NCBI GenBank assembly: GCA_050290865.1
Contig: JBNKIW010000004.1
Coordinates: forward strand, 62,001-126,000
Direction of reading: 5' to 3'
DNA from: JARRLC01 sp050290865
Lineage (GTDB): Bacteria > Pseudomonadota > Alphaproteobacteria > Rhizobiales > Rhodomicrobiaceae
Length of the DNA stretch: 64,000 bases
Shown here: positions 50,785 to 58,769 of the stretch, one piece after another
Numbering within the stretch: the first letter of the stretch is position 1
Layout: each line of letters begins with the position of its first letter
Program-made: the position numbers and the translations under genes
The notes under the pieces: model-generated
Told to the model about the DNA's origin: nothing
The model's database searches: none
The model's input: the letters and a program-made list of their open reading frames with translations, nothing else

Positions 50785-52746
50785 ATGATCAATCTGACAT
50801 TCCCCGACGGCTCCGTTCGCGAATTCAAGCCCGGCATCACCGGCGCCGAACTGGCCGCGTCCATTTCCAAATCGCTGAGCAAGAAGGCGGTCGCCGTCTC
50901 GCTCGATGGCGCGCTCACCGACCTGTCGGCCCCCATCGAGGCCGACGCCGCGGTAAAGATCGTGACCCGGAACGATGCGGAAGCGCTCGAACTCATCCGT
51001 CACGACGCCGCGCATGTCATGGCCGAGGCCGTGCAGGCGCTGTTCCCCGGCACGCAGGTGACCATCGGCCCGGTGATCGAGAACGGCTTCTATTACGATT
51101 TCTACCGCAACGAGAGCTTCACGCCCGACGATCTGGCGCGGATCGAGGCGAAGATGCGCGACATCATTCTCGCCGACAAGCCGTTCACCAAGGAGGTCTG
51201 GACCCGCAAGAAGGCCAAGACCTATTTCAAGCAGCAGGGCGAGACCTTCAAGGCGGAGCTGATCGACGCCATCCCGAAGGGCGAGGACGTGAAAATCTAC
51301 CGCCAGGGAGACTGGCTCGATCTGTGCCGCGGGCCGCATCTCCCGTCCACCGGCAAGGTCGGGCTGGCGTTCAAGCTGCAGAAGCTGGCGGGCGCCTACT
51401 GGCGCGGCGATCCGCGCAACCCGCAGCTCCAGCGCATCTACGGCACCGCCTGGCTGAATGAGGAAGACCTCGCCGCCTATCTCAAGATGCTGGAGGAAGC
51501 CGAGAAGCGAGACCACCGCCGCCTCGGCCGCGAAATGGACCTGTACCATTTCCAGGAAGAAGCGCAGGGCTCGATCTTCTGGCACCCGAAGGGCTGGACC
51601 ATGTTCCAGGCGCTGGTGGACTACATCCGCCGCCGCCAGGCCGCCGAAGGCTTCGTCGAGGTGAACTCGCCCGATATCATGGAGCGCACCCTGTGGGAAC
51701 AGTCCGGCCACTGGGAGAAGTTCCGCGAGCATATGTACATCGCCGAAACGCCCGACGAGCGCATCTATTGCTGCAAGCCGATGAACTGCCCCGGCCATGT
51801 GCAGATCTTCAAGAACGGCCTGAAAAGCTATCGCGATCTGCCGCTGAAGATGGCCGAGTTCGGCAAGGTGCACCGCTACGAGCCGTCCGGCGCGCTGCAC
51901 GGCCTGATGCGTGTGCGCCATTTCACCCAGGACGACGCGCACACCTTCTGCACGGAGGAGCAACTCACCGATGAGTGCCTCAAGCTTAACACGCTGATCC
52001 TGTCGGTCTACCGCGATTTCGGCTTCGAGGATGTGCACATCAAGCTGGCGACCCGGCCGGAGAAGCGCGTCGGCTCGGACGAGATCTGGGACCGCTCGGA
52101 AAAGGCGCTGATGGACGCCATGAAACAGGCGGGCGTGGACTACACGCTGAATGAGGGCGAAGGCGCGTTCTACGGACCGAAGCTCGAATACACGCTGCGC
52201 GACGCCATCGGCCGCGACTGGCAGTGCGGCACCGTGCAGGTGGATCTGAACATGCCGGGACGGTTCGGCGCGTTCTATATCGGTGCGGATGGCGAGAAGC
52301 ACGTGCCGGTAATGATCCACCGCGCGATCTTCGGCTCGCTGGAGCGTTTCACCGGCATTCTCATCGAGAACTGCGCCGGGCACATGCCGCTGTGGCTCGC
52401 ACCCGTGCAGGCGGTGGTGGCGACCATCGTGTCGGACGCGGACGATTACGCCGTCGAAGCGGCCCGGGAGCTGCGCCGGGCGGGACTGCGCGTGGAAACC
52501 GACCTGCGCAACGAGAAGATCAATCTCAAGGTGCGCGAGCATTCGCTGGCGAAGGTGCCGGCGCTCCTCGTCGTCGGCAAGCGCGAGGCGGAGGAGCGGA
52601 CGGTGTCCGTGCGTCGTCTGGGCAGCACCGCGCAGAAGACGGCGAGCCTTGCGGAGGCTATCGCCGCGCTCGCTGAGGAAGCCGTTCCGCCGGACATGCG
52701 GGTCGAGGCGCAAGCCGGGACGGCCAAGGCCGTTGCGGCGGAATAG
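50785..52746 (+). CDS. thrS: Threonine-tRNA ligase
   Basis: This charges tRNA-Thr. The 653-residue protein has an N-terminal TGS domain (1-60), the editing SAD domain (about 75-225) with HDAAHVMAEA and LCRGPHLPST, the class-II core with MNCPGHVQIF, RVRHFTQDDAHTFC and PGRFGAFYIGADGE, and a C-terminal anticodon-binding domain (about 540-640). The zinc ligands Cys of NCPGH and the two core His are present. A GAGAGG ribosome site precedes ATG 50785. It stands alone with a 250-base leader. Confidence 0.98.
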   Translation: MINLTFPDGSVREFKPGITGAELAASISKSLSKKAVAVSLDGALTDLSAPIEADAAVKIVTRNDAEALELIRHDAAHVMAEAVQALFPGTQVTIGPVIENGFYYDFYRNESFTPDDLARIEAKMRDIILADKPFTKEVWTRKKAKTYFKQQGETFKAELIDAIPKGEDVKIYRQGDWLDLCRGPHLPSTGKVGLAFKLQKLAGAYWRGDPRNPQLQRIYGTAWLNEEDLAAYLKMLEEAEKRDHRRLGREMDLYHFQEEAQGSIFWHPKGWTMFQALVDYIRRRQAAEGFVEVNSPDIMERTLWEQSGHWEKFREHMYIAETPDERIYCCKPMNCPGHVQIFKNGLKSYRDLPLKMAEFGKVHRYEPSGALHGLMRVRHFTQDDAHTFCTEEQLTDECLKLNTLILSVYRDFGFEDVHIKLATRPEKRVGSDEIWDRSEKALMDAMKQAGVDYTLNEGEGAFYGPKLEYTLRDAIGRDWQCGTVQVDLNMPGRFGAFYIGADGEKHVPVMIHRAIFGSLERFTGILIENCAGHMPLWLAPVQAVVATIVSDADDYAVEAARELRRAGLRVETDLRNEKINLKVREHSLAKVPALLVVGKREAEERTVSVRRLGSTAQKTASLAEAIAALAEEAVPPDMRVEAQAGTAKAVAAE

Positions 52747-52890
52747 CAGACAACATCGTGGTGGCGGGGCGCAAATCATCGCTCCGCCCCCGCACCGCTT
52801 GAAATCAGCGCAAATGTGCTTGCAGACTAAATCAAGCGCGCCTAGCTTGGCGCCTGCTTCAACCATCCATCCACAATGCCGGAGGCTCCC

Positions 52891-54093
52891 ATGGGTTTTC
52901 TTGCCGATGCGCTCAATCGCGTGCAACCGTCCCAGACCATCGCCGCGGCAACGAAAGCGCGCGAACTGAAGGCCGCGGGCCGCGACGTCATCAGCCTGGG
53001 CGCGGGCGAGCCGGATTTCGACACCCCGGACAACATCAAGGACGCAGCGATCAAGGCCATCCGCGACGGCAAGACGAAGTACACCAACGTGGACGGCATC
53101 CCCGAGTTGAAGCAGGCCATCTGCGCCAAGTTCGCCCGCGAAAACGGGCTGACCTACAAGCCGTCCCAGGCATTCGTCGCGCCGGGCGGCAAGAAGATCA
53201 TCTTCAATGCCATGATGGCGACGCTGAATCCCGGCGATGAGGTGGTCATCCCCACGCCCTACTGGGTGTCCTATCCCGATATCGTGCAGCTTTGCGGCGG
53301 CACGCCGGTCTTCGCGGCCACTACCCTGGCGGACAAGTTCAAGCTCGAGCCCGAGGCGCTGGAGGCGGCTATCACGCCGCGCACGAAGTGGCTCATCTTC
53401 AACCATCCCTCGAACCCGACCGGCGGCGCCTACACGCGTGACGAATTGAAGGCGCTGACCGACGTACTGATGCGCCATCCCAATGTCTGGGTCCTGACGG
53501 ACGACATGTACGAGCATCTCGTCTACGACGATTACAAGTTCGTCACGCCCGCGCAGGTCGAGCCCGGCCTTTACGACCGCACGCTGACCATGAACGGCGT
53601 CTCCAAGGCCTACGCCATGACCGGCTGGCGCATCGGCTATGCCTGCGGGGCGGAAATGCTCGTCAAGGCGATGACCAAGCTGCAGTCGCAGACGACGTCG
53701 AACCCCTGCTCGATCAGCCAGTGGGCGTCGGTCGAGGCGCTGAACGGGCCGCAGGATTTCCTGAAGCAGCGCGCGGCCGTGTTCAAGTCGCGGCGCGATC
53801 TGGTGGTCTCCATGCTCAATCAGGCCGGCGGGATCGAGTGCCCCACGCCGGAGGGCGCTTTTTACGTCTATCCGTCCTGCGCGGGCACCATCGGCAAGAC
53901 GACACCCGCGGGCAAGAGAATCGGGAATGACGAGGATTTCGCCATCGCCCTCTTGGAGGAGGAAGGCGTTGCGGTGGTGCACGGCTCGGCGTTCGGGCTG
54001 TCGCCGTTCTTCCGTATCTCCTACGCCACTTCGACCGAAGAGTTGGAAGAGTCCTGCCGCCGCATTCAGCGCTTCTGCGCGGGGCTGCGGTAA
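52891..54093 (+). CDS. Class I aspartate/aromatic-type aminotransferase
   Basis: The 400-residue product resembles alphaproteobacterial AatA aspartate aminotransferases, which also accept arogenate or phenylalanine. Fold-type I motifs include ISLGAGEPDFDTPDNI near residue 35, FNHPSNPTGGAYTR, the PLP lysine in MNGVSKAYAMTGWRIGY and the substrate Arg in FRISYATS. I chose ATG 52891 because GGAGG lies five bases before it; an ATG at 52876 overlaps that site. Substrate class is inferred. Confidence 0.93.
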   Translation: MGFLADALNRVQPSQTIAAATKARELKAAGRDVISLGAGEPDFDTPDNIKDAAIKAIRDGKTKYTNVDGIPELKQAICAKFARENGLTYKPSQAFVAPGGKKIIFNAMMATLNPGDEVVIPTPYWVSYPDIVQLCGGTPVFAATTLADKFKLEPEALEAAITPRTKWLIFNHPSNPTGGAYTRDELKALTDVLMRHPNVWVLTDDMYEHLVYDDYKFVTPAQVEPGLYDRTLTMNGVSKAYAMTGWRIGYACGAEMLVKAMTKLQSQTTSNPCSISQWASVEALNGPQDFLKQRAAVFKSRRDLVVSMLNQAGGIECPTPEGAFYVYPSCAGTIGKTTPAGKRIGNDEDFAIALLEEEGVAVVHGSAFGLSPFFRISYATSTEELEESCRRIQRFCAGLR

Positions 54094-54112
54094 ACGGCGA
54101 AAAGAGGGCAGG

Positions 54113-55015
54113 TCAGATCGCGGCCTGCCCCGGCGCCTTGACGGTCACCAGCGCGACCTCCGGCGGCACCATGAAGCGCACCGGCACGCCCGACATGCCA
54201 AGCCCGGCGGAAACGATCAGGTTCCGCCCGCCTTCGGTGATATGGCCATAGGCGAAGCGGCTGCCATAGCGTGACGGGACCACCGGACGGCCCGCCACGG
54301 GCAGCCACACCTGCCCGCCATGGGTGTGACCCGACAGCGTCAGCGTCACGCGCTCCGGTACCTGCACGAAGATGTCGGGCTCGTGCGCCATGAGGATGAC
54401 GGGATCGGCGTCGGCCATCGTCCGGTTGAGCGTGCCTTCGAGATCGTCCGCACCATGGAACCGGAAGGCGCCCGCACGCGTCGCGAGCTGATCGCCCAAC
54501 CCCGCCAGCCAGAAGCGGCGGCCGCCGCGGTCCATCTTGACCGCCTCGTTCTCCAGTACCGGGATGCCGGCGTCATGAAGACCGTCGCGCACACCGCGGA
54601 CATCCTCCCACCAGTCGTGATTGCCGAGCACGGCGTGAACGCCGAGCGGCGCGCGCAACCGGGCCAGCGGTTTCGTCCACTCGGCGATCGGAATGATGCC
54701 GGTGCGGAATCGGTGAATGGAGGCGACGTAATCGCCCAGAAGGACGATGATATCCGGCTCCAGGGCGTTGGCCACGTTAACGATGTTGCCGATGCGCGAA
54801 GACGGCATCCACGGCTCCACCGCGTGAATATCGGTCAGAATCGCGATGCGCAGGGGCGGCATGGCGGCGGGCCAGGACGCGTGCTCCACCGTCCATCGCG
54901 GCAGGGACAGCCGGAAGCGCGGCTCGATGCCGATGCCATAAACTCCGGTCGTGGCGCCGAGTGCAAGCGCGCCGGTAAGACCGCGCAGGAAGTTTCGCCG
55001 GGTTATCACTCTCAT
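54113..55015 (-). CDS. Membrane-associated metallophosphoesterase (YaeI-like) with Tat signal
   Basis: The 300-residue protein has a twin-arginine-type signal TRRNFLRG at residues 5-12 followed by a hydrophobic stretch. The calcineurin-like core has all metal motifs in order: LTDIHA, LLGDY, LGNHDWWED, MAHEPD and SGHTHGGQV. Related YaeI-type enzymes may act on phospholipid-like substrates near the membrane, such as UDP-diacylglucosamine. Substrate unproven. It is convergent with the aminotransferase, with a 19-base gap. Confidence 0.9.
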   Translation of the reverse strand: MRVITRRNFLRGLTGALALGATTGVYGIGIEPRFRLSLPRWTVEHASWPAAMPPLRIAILTDIHAVEPWMPSSRIGNIVNVANALEPDIIVLLGDYVASIHRFRTGIIPIAEWTKPLARLRAPLGVHAVLGNHDWWEDVRGVRDGLHDAGIPVLENEAVKMDRGGRRFWLAGLGDQLATRAGAFRFHGADDLEGTLNRTMADADPVILMAHEPDIFVQVPERVTLTLSGHTHGGQVWLPVAGRPVVPSRYGSRFAYGHITEGGRNLIVSAGLGMSGVPVRFMVPPEVALVTVKAPGQAAI

Positions 55016-55303
55016 GTGCCCTGTCGCTCTATCGTCACCAGGCAGATCCCTCGCTTCTGCCCCGACTCGTTTTCATATCCGCAGCAATTTGGGGATAGAG
55101 TCCAACATGTGCCAGAAAAAAGTTCGATATATGTGACCGGCGGATCGCGACGTCAGCCGCTCGAGATAGCGTAAACGCCGGCGCCCCTTGTTGATATGCG
55201 GTGTATACACGCTCGGGTTGGCGTGAAACGTTTCCCTGAGCTAAGCTAGGCTCCGCCGCGCCTCGCGCGCACCGGACGCACCGTGACATGCGGAACACGA
55301 AGG

Positions 55304-56392
55304 ATGAAAAAGCTGACACTATTGCACCTAATTCGCATTTTCCTTGTTGTCCCCCTTGTCCTGGCCGTCGGCTTGAGCACGGCGGAGGCGAGGAAGAAGA
55401 GAGGCGGAGCCAGGAAGAAACACGCGGTCGCGCGCCAGAACTCGCCCATCGCCAGGGAAATTTTCGGCTACCAGACGCGGCCATCGCTGCAGCCGCCCCG
55501 CGCCATCGGCTCCTACGCCAAGGGATGCCTGGCAGGCGCAAAACAACTCGCGGAAACCGGGCCGACCTGGCAGGCCATGCGCCTGTCCCGCAACCGCCAT
55601 TGGGCTCATCCGGTGCTGATCGCCTATCTGAAGCGTCTGGCCGCCGACGTCAGGAAGAACGACGGATGGCCGGGCCTGCTCATCGGCGACCTCACGCAAC
55701 CCAAGGGCGGGCCGATGCTGTCCGGTCACGCCTCGCACCAGATCGGACTCGACGCAGATATCTGGCTCAAGCCGATGCCCGCCAAACGGCTGACCCGCAA
55801 GGAGCGCGAGACGGAGGCGCCCATCTCGATGCTGGCGCCTGGGGGCGTCACGGTCGATCCGAACGTCTGGACACCTCAGCACTTCAACCTGATCAGGCGC
55901 GCGGCGTCTTACAGGCAGGTTGCGCGCATCTTCGTCCACCCGGCGATCAAGAAGGCGCTGTGCGAGAGCGCGGGCAAGGACCGCGGCTGGCTGAAAAAAA
56001 TCCGTCCCTATTGGGGGCACCACTACCATTTTCACGTCCGGCTGAGCTGCCCGGCGGGAATGAAGAGCTGTCGGAACCAGCCCGGTGGTCCGTTTGCGGA
56101 AGGGTGCGGCAGGGAGTTGAAGAGATGGCTGGCCAGGGTCAAGCCGCCGGCGAAGCCCGTCAAACCGAAAAAGCCATCAAAACCCGCGCGCTCGCACCGC
56201 AGGCAATTGACCATCGCGCAACTGCCGCGGGAGTGTGCAAGGCTCGTCGGCATCGATCCGAGCGCCAAGGTCGCGAGAGTGCCCATGGGTCCGGCGAATG
56301 CCGTACCGCTGCCGGTGCGCAGACCGCGCGGCGGAGTGGCGGCGAAGCGAGCACCCTTGCCGAAGATACTCCCTGCAAACGCGGCGCGATGA
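55304..56392 (+). CDS. mepA: Penicillin-insensitive murein endopeptidase (MepA, peptidase M74)
   Basis: MepA cleaves D-Ala-mDAP cross-links in peptidoglycan. The 362-residue product has a Sec signal ending near AEARKK and the zinc-peptidase motifs SGHASHQIGLDADIW and WGHHYHFHVRLSCP, with six cysteines in the catalytic part that match the family. After residue 265 a lysine- and proline-rich segment (PPAKPVKPKKPSKPAR) leads to an extra C-terminal region not in E. coli MepA. ATG 55304 was chosen to give a normal signal; a GTG/ATG start at 55283 is possible. Confidence 0.93.
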   Translation: MKKLTLLHLIRIFLVVPLVLAVGLSTAEARKKRGGARKKHAVARQNSPIAREIFGYQTRPSLQPPRAIGSYAKGCLAGAKQLAETGPTWQAMRLSRNRHWAHPVLIAYLKRLAADVRKNDGWPGLLIGDLTQPKGGPMLSGHASHQIGLDADIWLKPMPAKRLTRKERETEAPISMLAPGGVTVDPNVWTPQHFNLIRRAASYRQVARIFVHPAIKKALCESAGKDRGWLKKIRPYWGHHYHFHVRLSCPAGMKSCRNQPGGPFAEGCGRELKRWLARVKPPAKPVKPKKPSKPARSHRRQLTIAQLPRECARLVGIDPSAKVARVPMGPANAVPLPVRRPRGGVAAKRAPLPKILPANAAR

Positions 56393-56687
56393 GGCGAAGC
56401 GGGGCAAGGTCCGGCGAGCGGCTTCTGCTGCCTGCGAGAGGCGACTGCGCGAAGCCGCGGCCTCCTCTTCTCTGCCCCCTCGCGCAGGCTGCGCGGTCTG
56501 GACGCGGGCGGCCAGAACTCTGCGCGCCATAACAAAGACTTTAACACCGGTTCATTGTGAGATGCGCGGCTTTCTCCGGCTATGTCGCGCGTGCCTCTTC
56601 CCTGACGCGTTGTTTCGCCTTAAGAAGCAAGCTCCACCACGTGCTGAAAAGCACGCCACCCGTTTGACCCTGGATCGCTGAAGCCAG

Positions 56688-58010
56688 ATGATTTGGCAGG
56701 AAATCCTCATAGTCTTAGCCCTCATCCTGCTGAACGGCTTTTTCTCGATGTCCGAGCTGGCGGTGTTTTCATCGCGCCGGGCACGGCTGCAACAGTATGC
56801 GCGCGACGGGCGCAGCGGCGCCGCGGTGGCGTTGAAGCTGCTGGACGACCCCACCGGCTTTCTTTCCACAGTCCAGGTCGGCATCACCGTCATCGCCATC
56901 GTGTCCGGCGCCTATGGCGAGGCACGGCTGGCTGAGCCGCTTGCGGGCGTGCTGACAAACCTTTCCATTGCCGGAGCCCACGCCAAGACGGCCAGTTCGG
57001 TGGTCGTCATCACATCCATCGCCTTCGTGTCGCTCATGGTGGGGGAACTGATCCCCAAGCGCCTCGCGCTGCGCAATCCGGAGCGGCTCGCCTGCGTCGT
57101 CGCCAGGCCGATGCGCCTTCTCGCCGGGATCGCCTATCCCGCGATCTGGTTCCTGCGCAGGCTGACCGAACTGGTTATGCGGCTGTTCCGGGCACCCTCC
57201 AGGGAGGACCCCCACATCACGGAAGAGGAGGTCAAGTCCCTGATCGCCGAAGGAACGAAGGCCGGCGTATTCGCGCCCGCGGAGCAGGACATGCTGGAGG
57301 GCGTGCTGCGCGTGGCCGACCGCACCGTGCGCTCCATCATGACGCCGCGGCCCGACGTCGTCTGGCTGGACCTCGCCGACAATGTGGAGACCTTCTACAA
57401 CACGATCGCCGAAAGTGGCCATTCGCGCTTCCCCGTCGCCCGCGACGATGTGGACAACGTCATCGGCATCGTCCATTCGAAGGATCTTCTCGAACAGGTC
57501 CGCGAGGACGGCACGATCGACGTGAAGGGCGCCGCGCGCGACCCGATCTATATTCACGAAGGCACGCCGGTGCTCAAACTGCTGGAGCAGTTTCGCGCCT
57601 CCGCCGTCCACGTGGCGATGGTGCTGGACGAGCACGGCACGGTGCAGGGCATGGTGACCCCCACCGATATTCTCGTCGCCATCGCGGGAGACCTCCCCGA
57701 AAGGGAGGGCGAGGAAGCGCCAAGCGCCGTGCAGCGGGAGGACGGTTCATGGCTGCTCGATGGCCAGATGCCGATCCACGAGGTCGAGCGCGCGCTGAGC
57801 CTGCGCGACCTGAGCGCCTCCGAAGAGGAATACACGACGCTGGCCGGATTCATACTGTCGCAGCTCGAGCACATTCCCGTGCCTGGCGAAGCATTCGGCT
57901 GGAAAGACTGGCGCTTCGAGGTCGTCGATCTCGACGGGCGGCGCGTCGATAAGGTGCTGGCCACGCAGCAGATCGGCGACGGCACGCGGCCCGGCGAAGG
58001 AGATCGCTGA
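56688..58010 (+). CDS. CNNM/CorC family transport protein (hemolysin family)
   Basis: The 440-residue inner-membrane protein begins with a DUF21 transmembrane domain (about residues 1-195; LILLNGFFSMSELAVFSSRR, VGITVIAIVSGAYGEARLAE), then a pair of CBS domains (about 215-345; RSIMTPRPDVVWLDL, VAMVLDEHGTVQGMVTPTDI) and a C-terminal CorC/HlyC domain (WLLDGQMPIHEVERAL, EYTTLAGFILSQLEHIPVPG). The family is linked to magnesium or other cation efflux; direct hemolysis is not implied. It stands alone downstream of mepA. Confidence 0.94.
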   Translation: MIWQEILIVLALILLNGFFSMSELAVFSSRRARLQQYARDGRSGAAVALKLLDDPTGFLSTVQVGITVIAIVSGAYGEARLAEPLAGVLTNLSIAGAHAKTASSVVVITSIAFVSLMVGELIPKRLALRNPERLACVVARPMRLLAGIAYPAIWFLRRLTELVMRLFRAPSREDPHITEEEVKSLIAEGTKAGVFAPAEQDMLEGVLRVADRTVRSIMTPRPDVVWLDLADNVETFYNTIAESGHSRFPVARDDVDNVIGIVHSKDLLEQVREDGTIDVKGAARDPIYIHEGTPVLKLLEQFRASAVHVAMVLDEHGTVQGMVTPTDILVAIAGDLPEREGEEAPSAVQREDGSWLLDGQMPIHEVERALSLRDLSASEEEYTTLAGFILSQLEHIPVPGEAFGWKDWRFEVVDLDGRRVDKVLATQQIGDGTRPGEGDR

Positions 58011-58097
58011 GGCACACCGCCTGCCATGGATGGCCGCGCCAGCCGTCTCGCGCCACCTCCCGAGCAACCTTGAAAACCACAAAAAGCCGCAGGCTCC

Positions 58098-58118
58098 GGG
58101 CGGGGATGACGCTTGCCA
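58098..58118. repeat. Possible degenerate REP-like half-palindrome
   Basis: The sequence around GGCGGGGATGACGC matches one arm of the common proteobacterial repeat GTCATCCCCGCC in reverse. The other arm is missing. It lies in the 292-base gap before a small membrane protein gene. Chance similarity is possible. Confidence 0.2.
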
Positions 58119-58302
58119 AACGACCGGGGCCGGACATAATGGACTCTGCGTATCCGAGTGTCTCGCAAGTAGAACGCGTGTCTATTCCCTGCGCTCGCAT
58201 CGTGCCGGGGAGTATGGCGTTGCGTTCGGGTCGTTGCAGGAAATACTATTCCGAATAGGGCGGTTTTCTTGAACACGGTGTCCTGGAGTTGCGGCCAAAA
58301 TC

Positions 58303-58536
58303 ATGCCGAAGCTGTTGAAGTTGCTGGCAATCAATCTGGCTATCGGCATATTCATCGCGCTGAGTTTTCTGACAATACTCGTCTGCACCGACATGGCCGG
58401 ATTGGGCACGCTGATCTGGGAGTCCGACAATCCGCTGCTGGCGCTGTTTGTTCTCGGTGCAGGTCTGTGCATCACCTTCGGCGGCGCGGCGATGGGCGCG
58501 GCGGTGATGATGCTGCCCTATGAGGACGACGAGTGA
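58303..58536 (+). CDS. Small conserved two-helix membrane protein
   Basis: This 77-residue protein has two hydrophobic segments: residues 7-28 (LAINLAIGIFIALSFLTILV) and 43-68, with an acidic end LPYEDDE. I recall similar uncharacterised proteins with a PYE(D/E)D ending in other Alphaproteobacteria, which supports it being a real gene. A GGAG lies about 14 bases before the ATG, further than usual. It is convergent with the formate dehydrogenase operon, with a 7-base gap. Function unknown. Confidence 0.7.
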   Translation: MPKLLKLLAINLAIGIFIALSFLTILVCTDMAGLGTLIWESDNPLLALFVLGAGLCITFGGAAMGAAVMMLPYEDDE

Positions 58537-58543
58537 GGGCGCG

Positions 58544-58759
58544 TCAGCCCAACTGCTGCACCGCCTTCAACGCCAAGGGCTCCAGTCCCTCACCGCCCGC
58601 CGCCGCATGCGCAACGATTGCAGCGCGCATCCGCGGATCCCAGAATTTGGCGATATGCTGCGCGATCTGCGGCACCGCTTCGGCCTCGCCGTGCACCTGG
58701 AACGCGCGGGCAATCTGATTGGCCATCGTCACCAGCTTGGCAGCCTGTCCCGTCTGCAC
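58544..58759 (-). CDS. fdsD: Formate dehydrogenase delta subunit
   Basis: FdsD is a small subunit of NAD-dependent formate dehydrogenase, needed for stability and activity. The GTG at 58759, behind a GGAGG six bases upstream, gives 71 residues with the family motifs KLVTMANQIARAFQ and HIAKFWDPRMRAAI and AAGGEGLEPLALKA. It lies 10 bases after the fdsA stop. The fdsC (fdhD-like) gene usually found between fdsA and fdsD is missing. Confidence 0.92.
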   Translation of the reverse strand: MQTGQAAKLVTMANQIARAFQVHGEAEAVPQIAQHIAKFWDPRMRAAIVAHAAAGGEGLEPLALKAVQQLG

Positions 58760-58769
58760 GCTTCGCCTC

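Noticed and set aside
50536..53982. A 1148-codon open frame on the minus strand opposite thrS and the aminotransferase
   Set aside because: It is the mirror of two well-identified genes in GC-rich DNA; the predicted protein has no signal, no domains and arginine/histidine-rich composition typical of antisense frames.
55288..56532. A 414-codon alternative frame overlapping mepA and reaching past its stop
   Set aside because: The MepA frame has all catalytic motifs and a signal peptide; the other frame has a charged, low-pattern sequence.
56393..56687. A possible small plus-strand protein in the mepA-CNNM gap
   Set aside because: The open frame is arginine- and cysteine-rich, starts inside mepA and lacks a ribosome site; I see only non-coding sequence.
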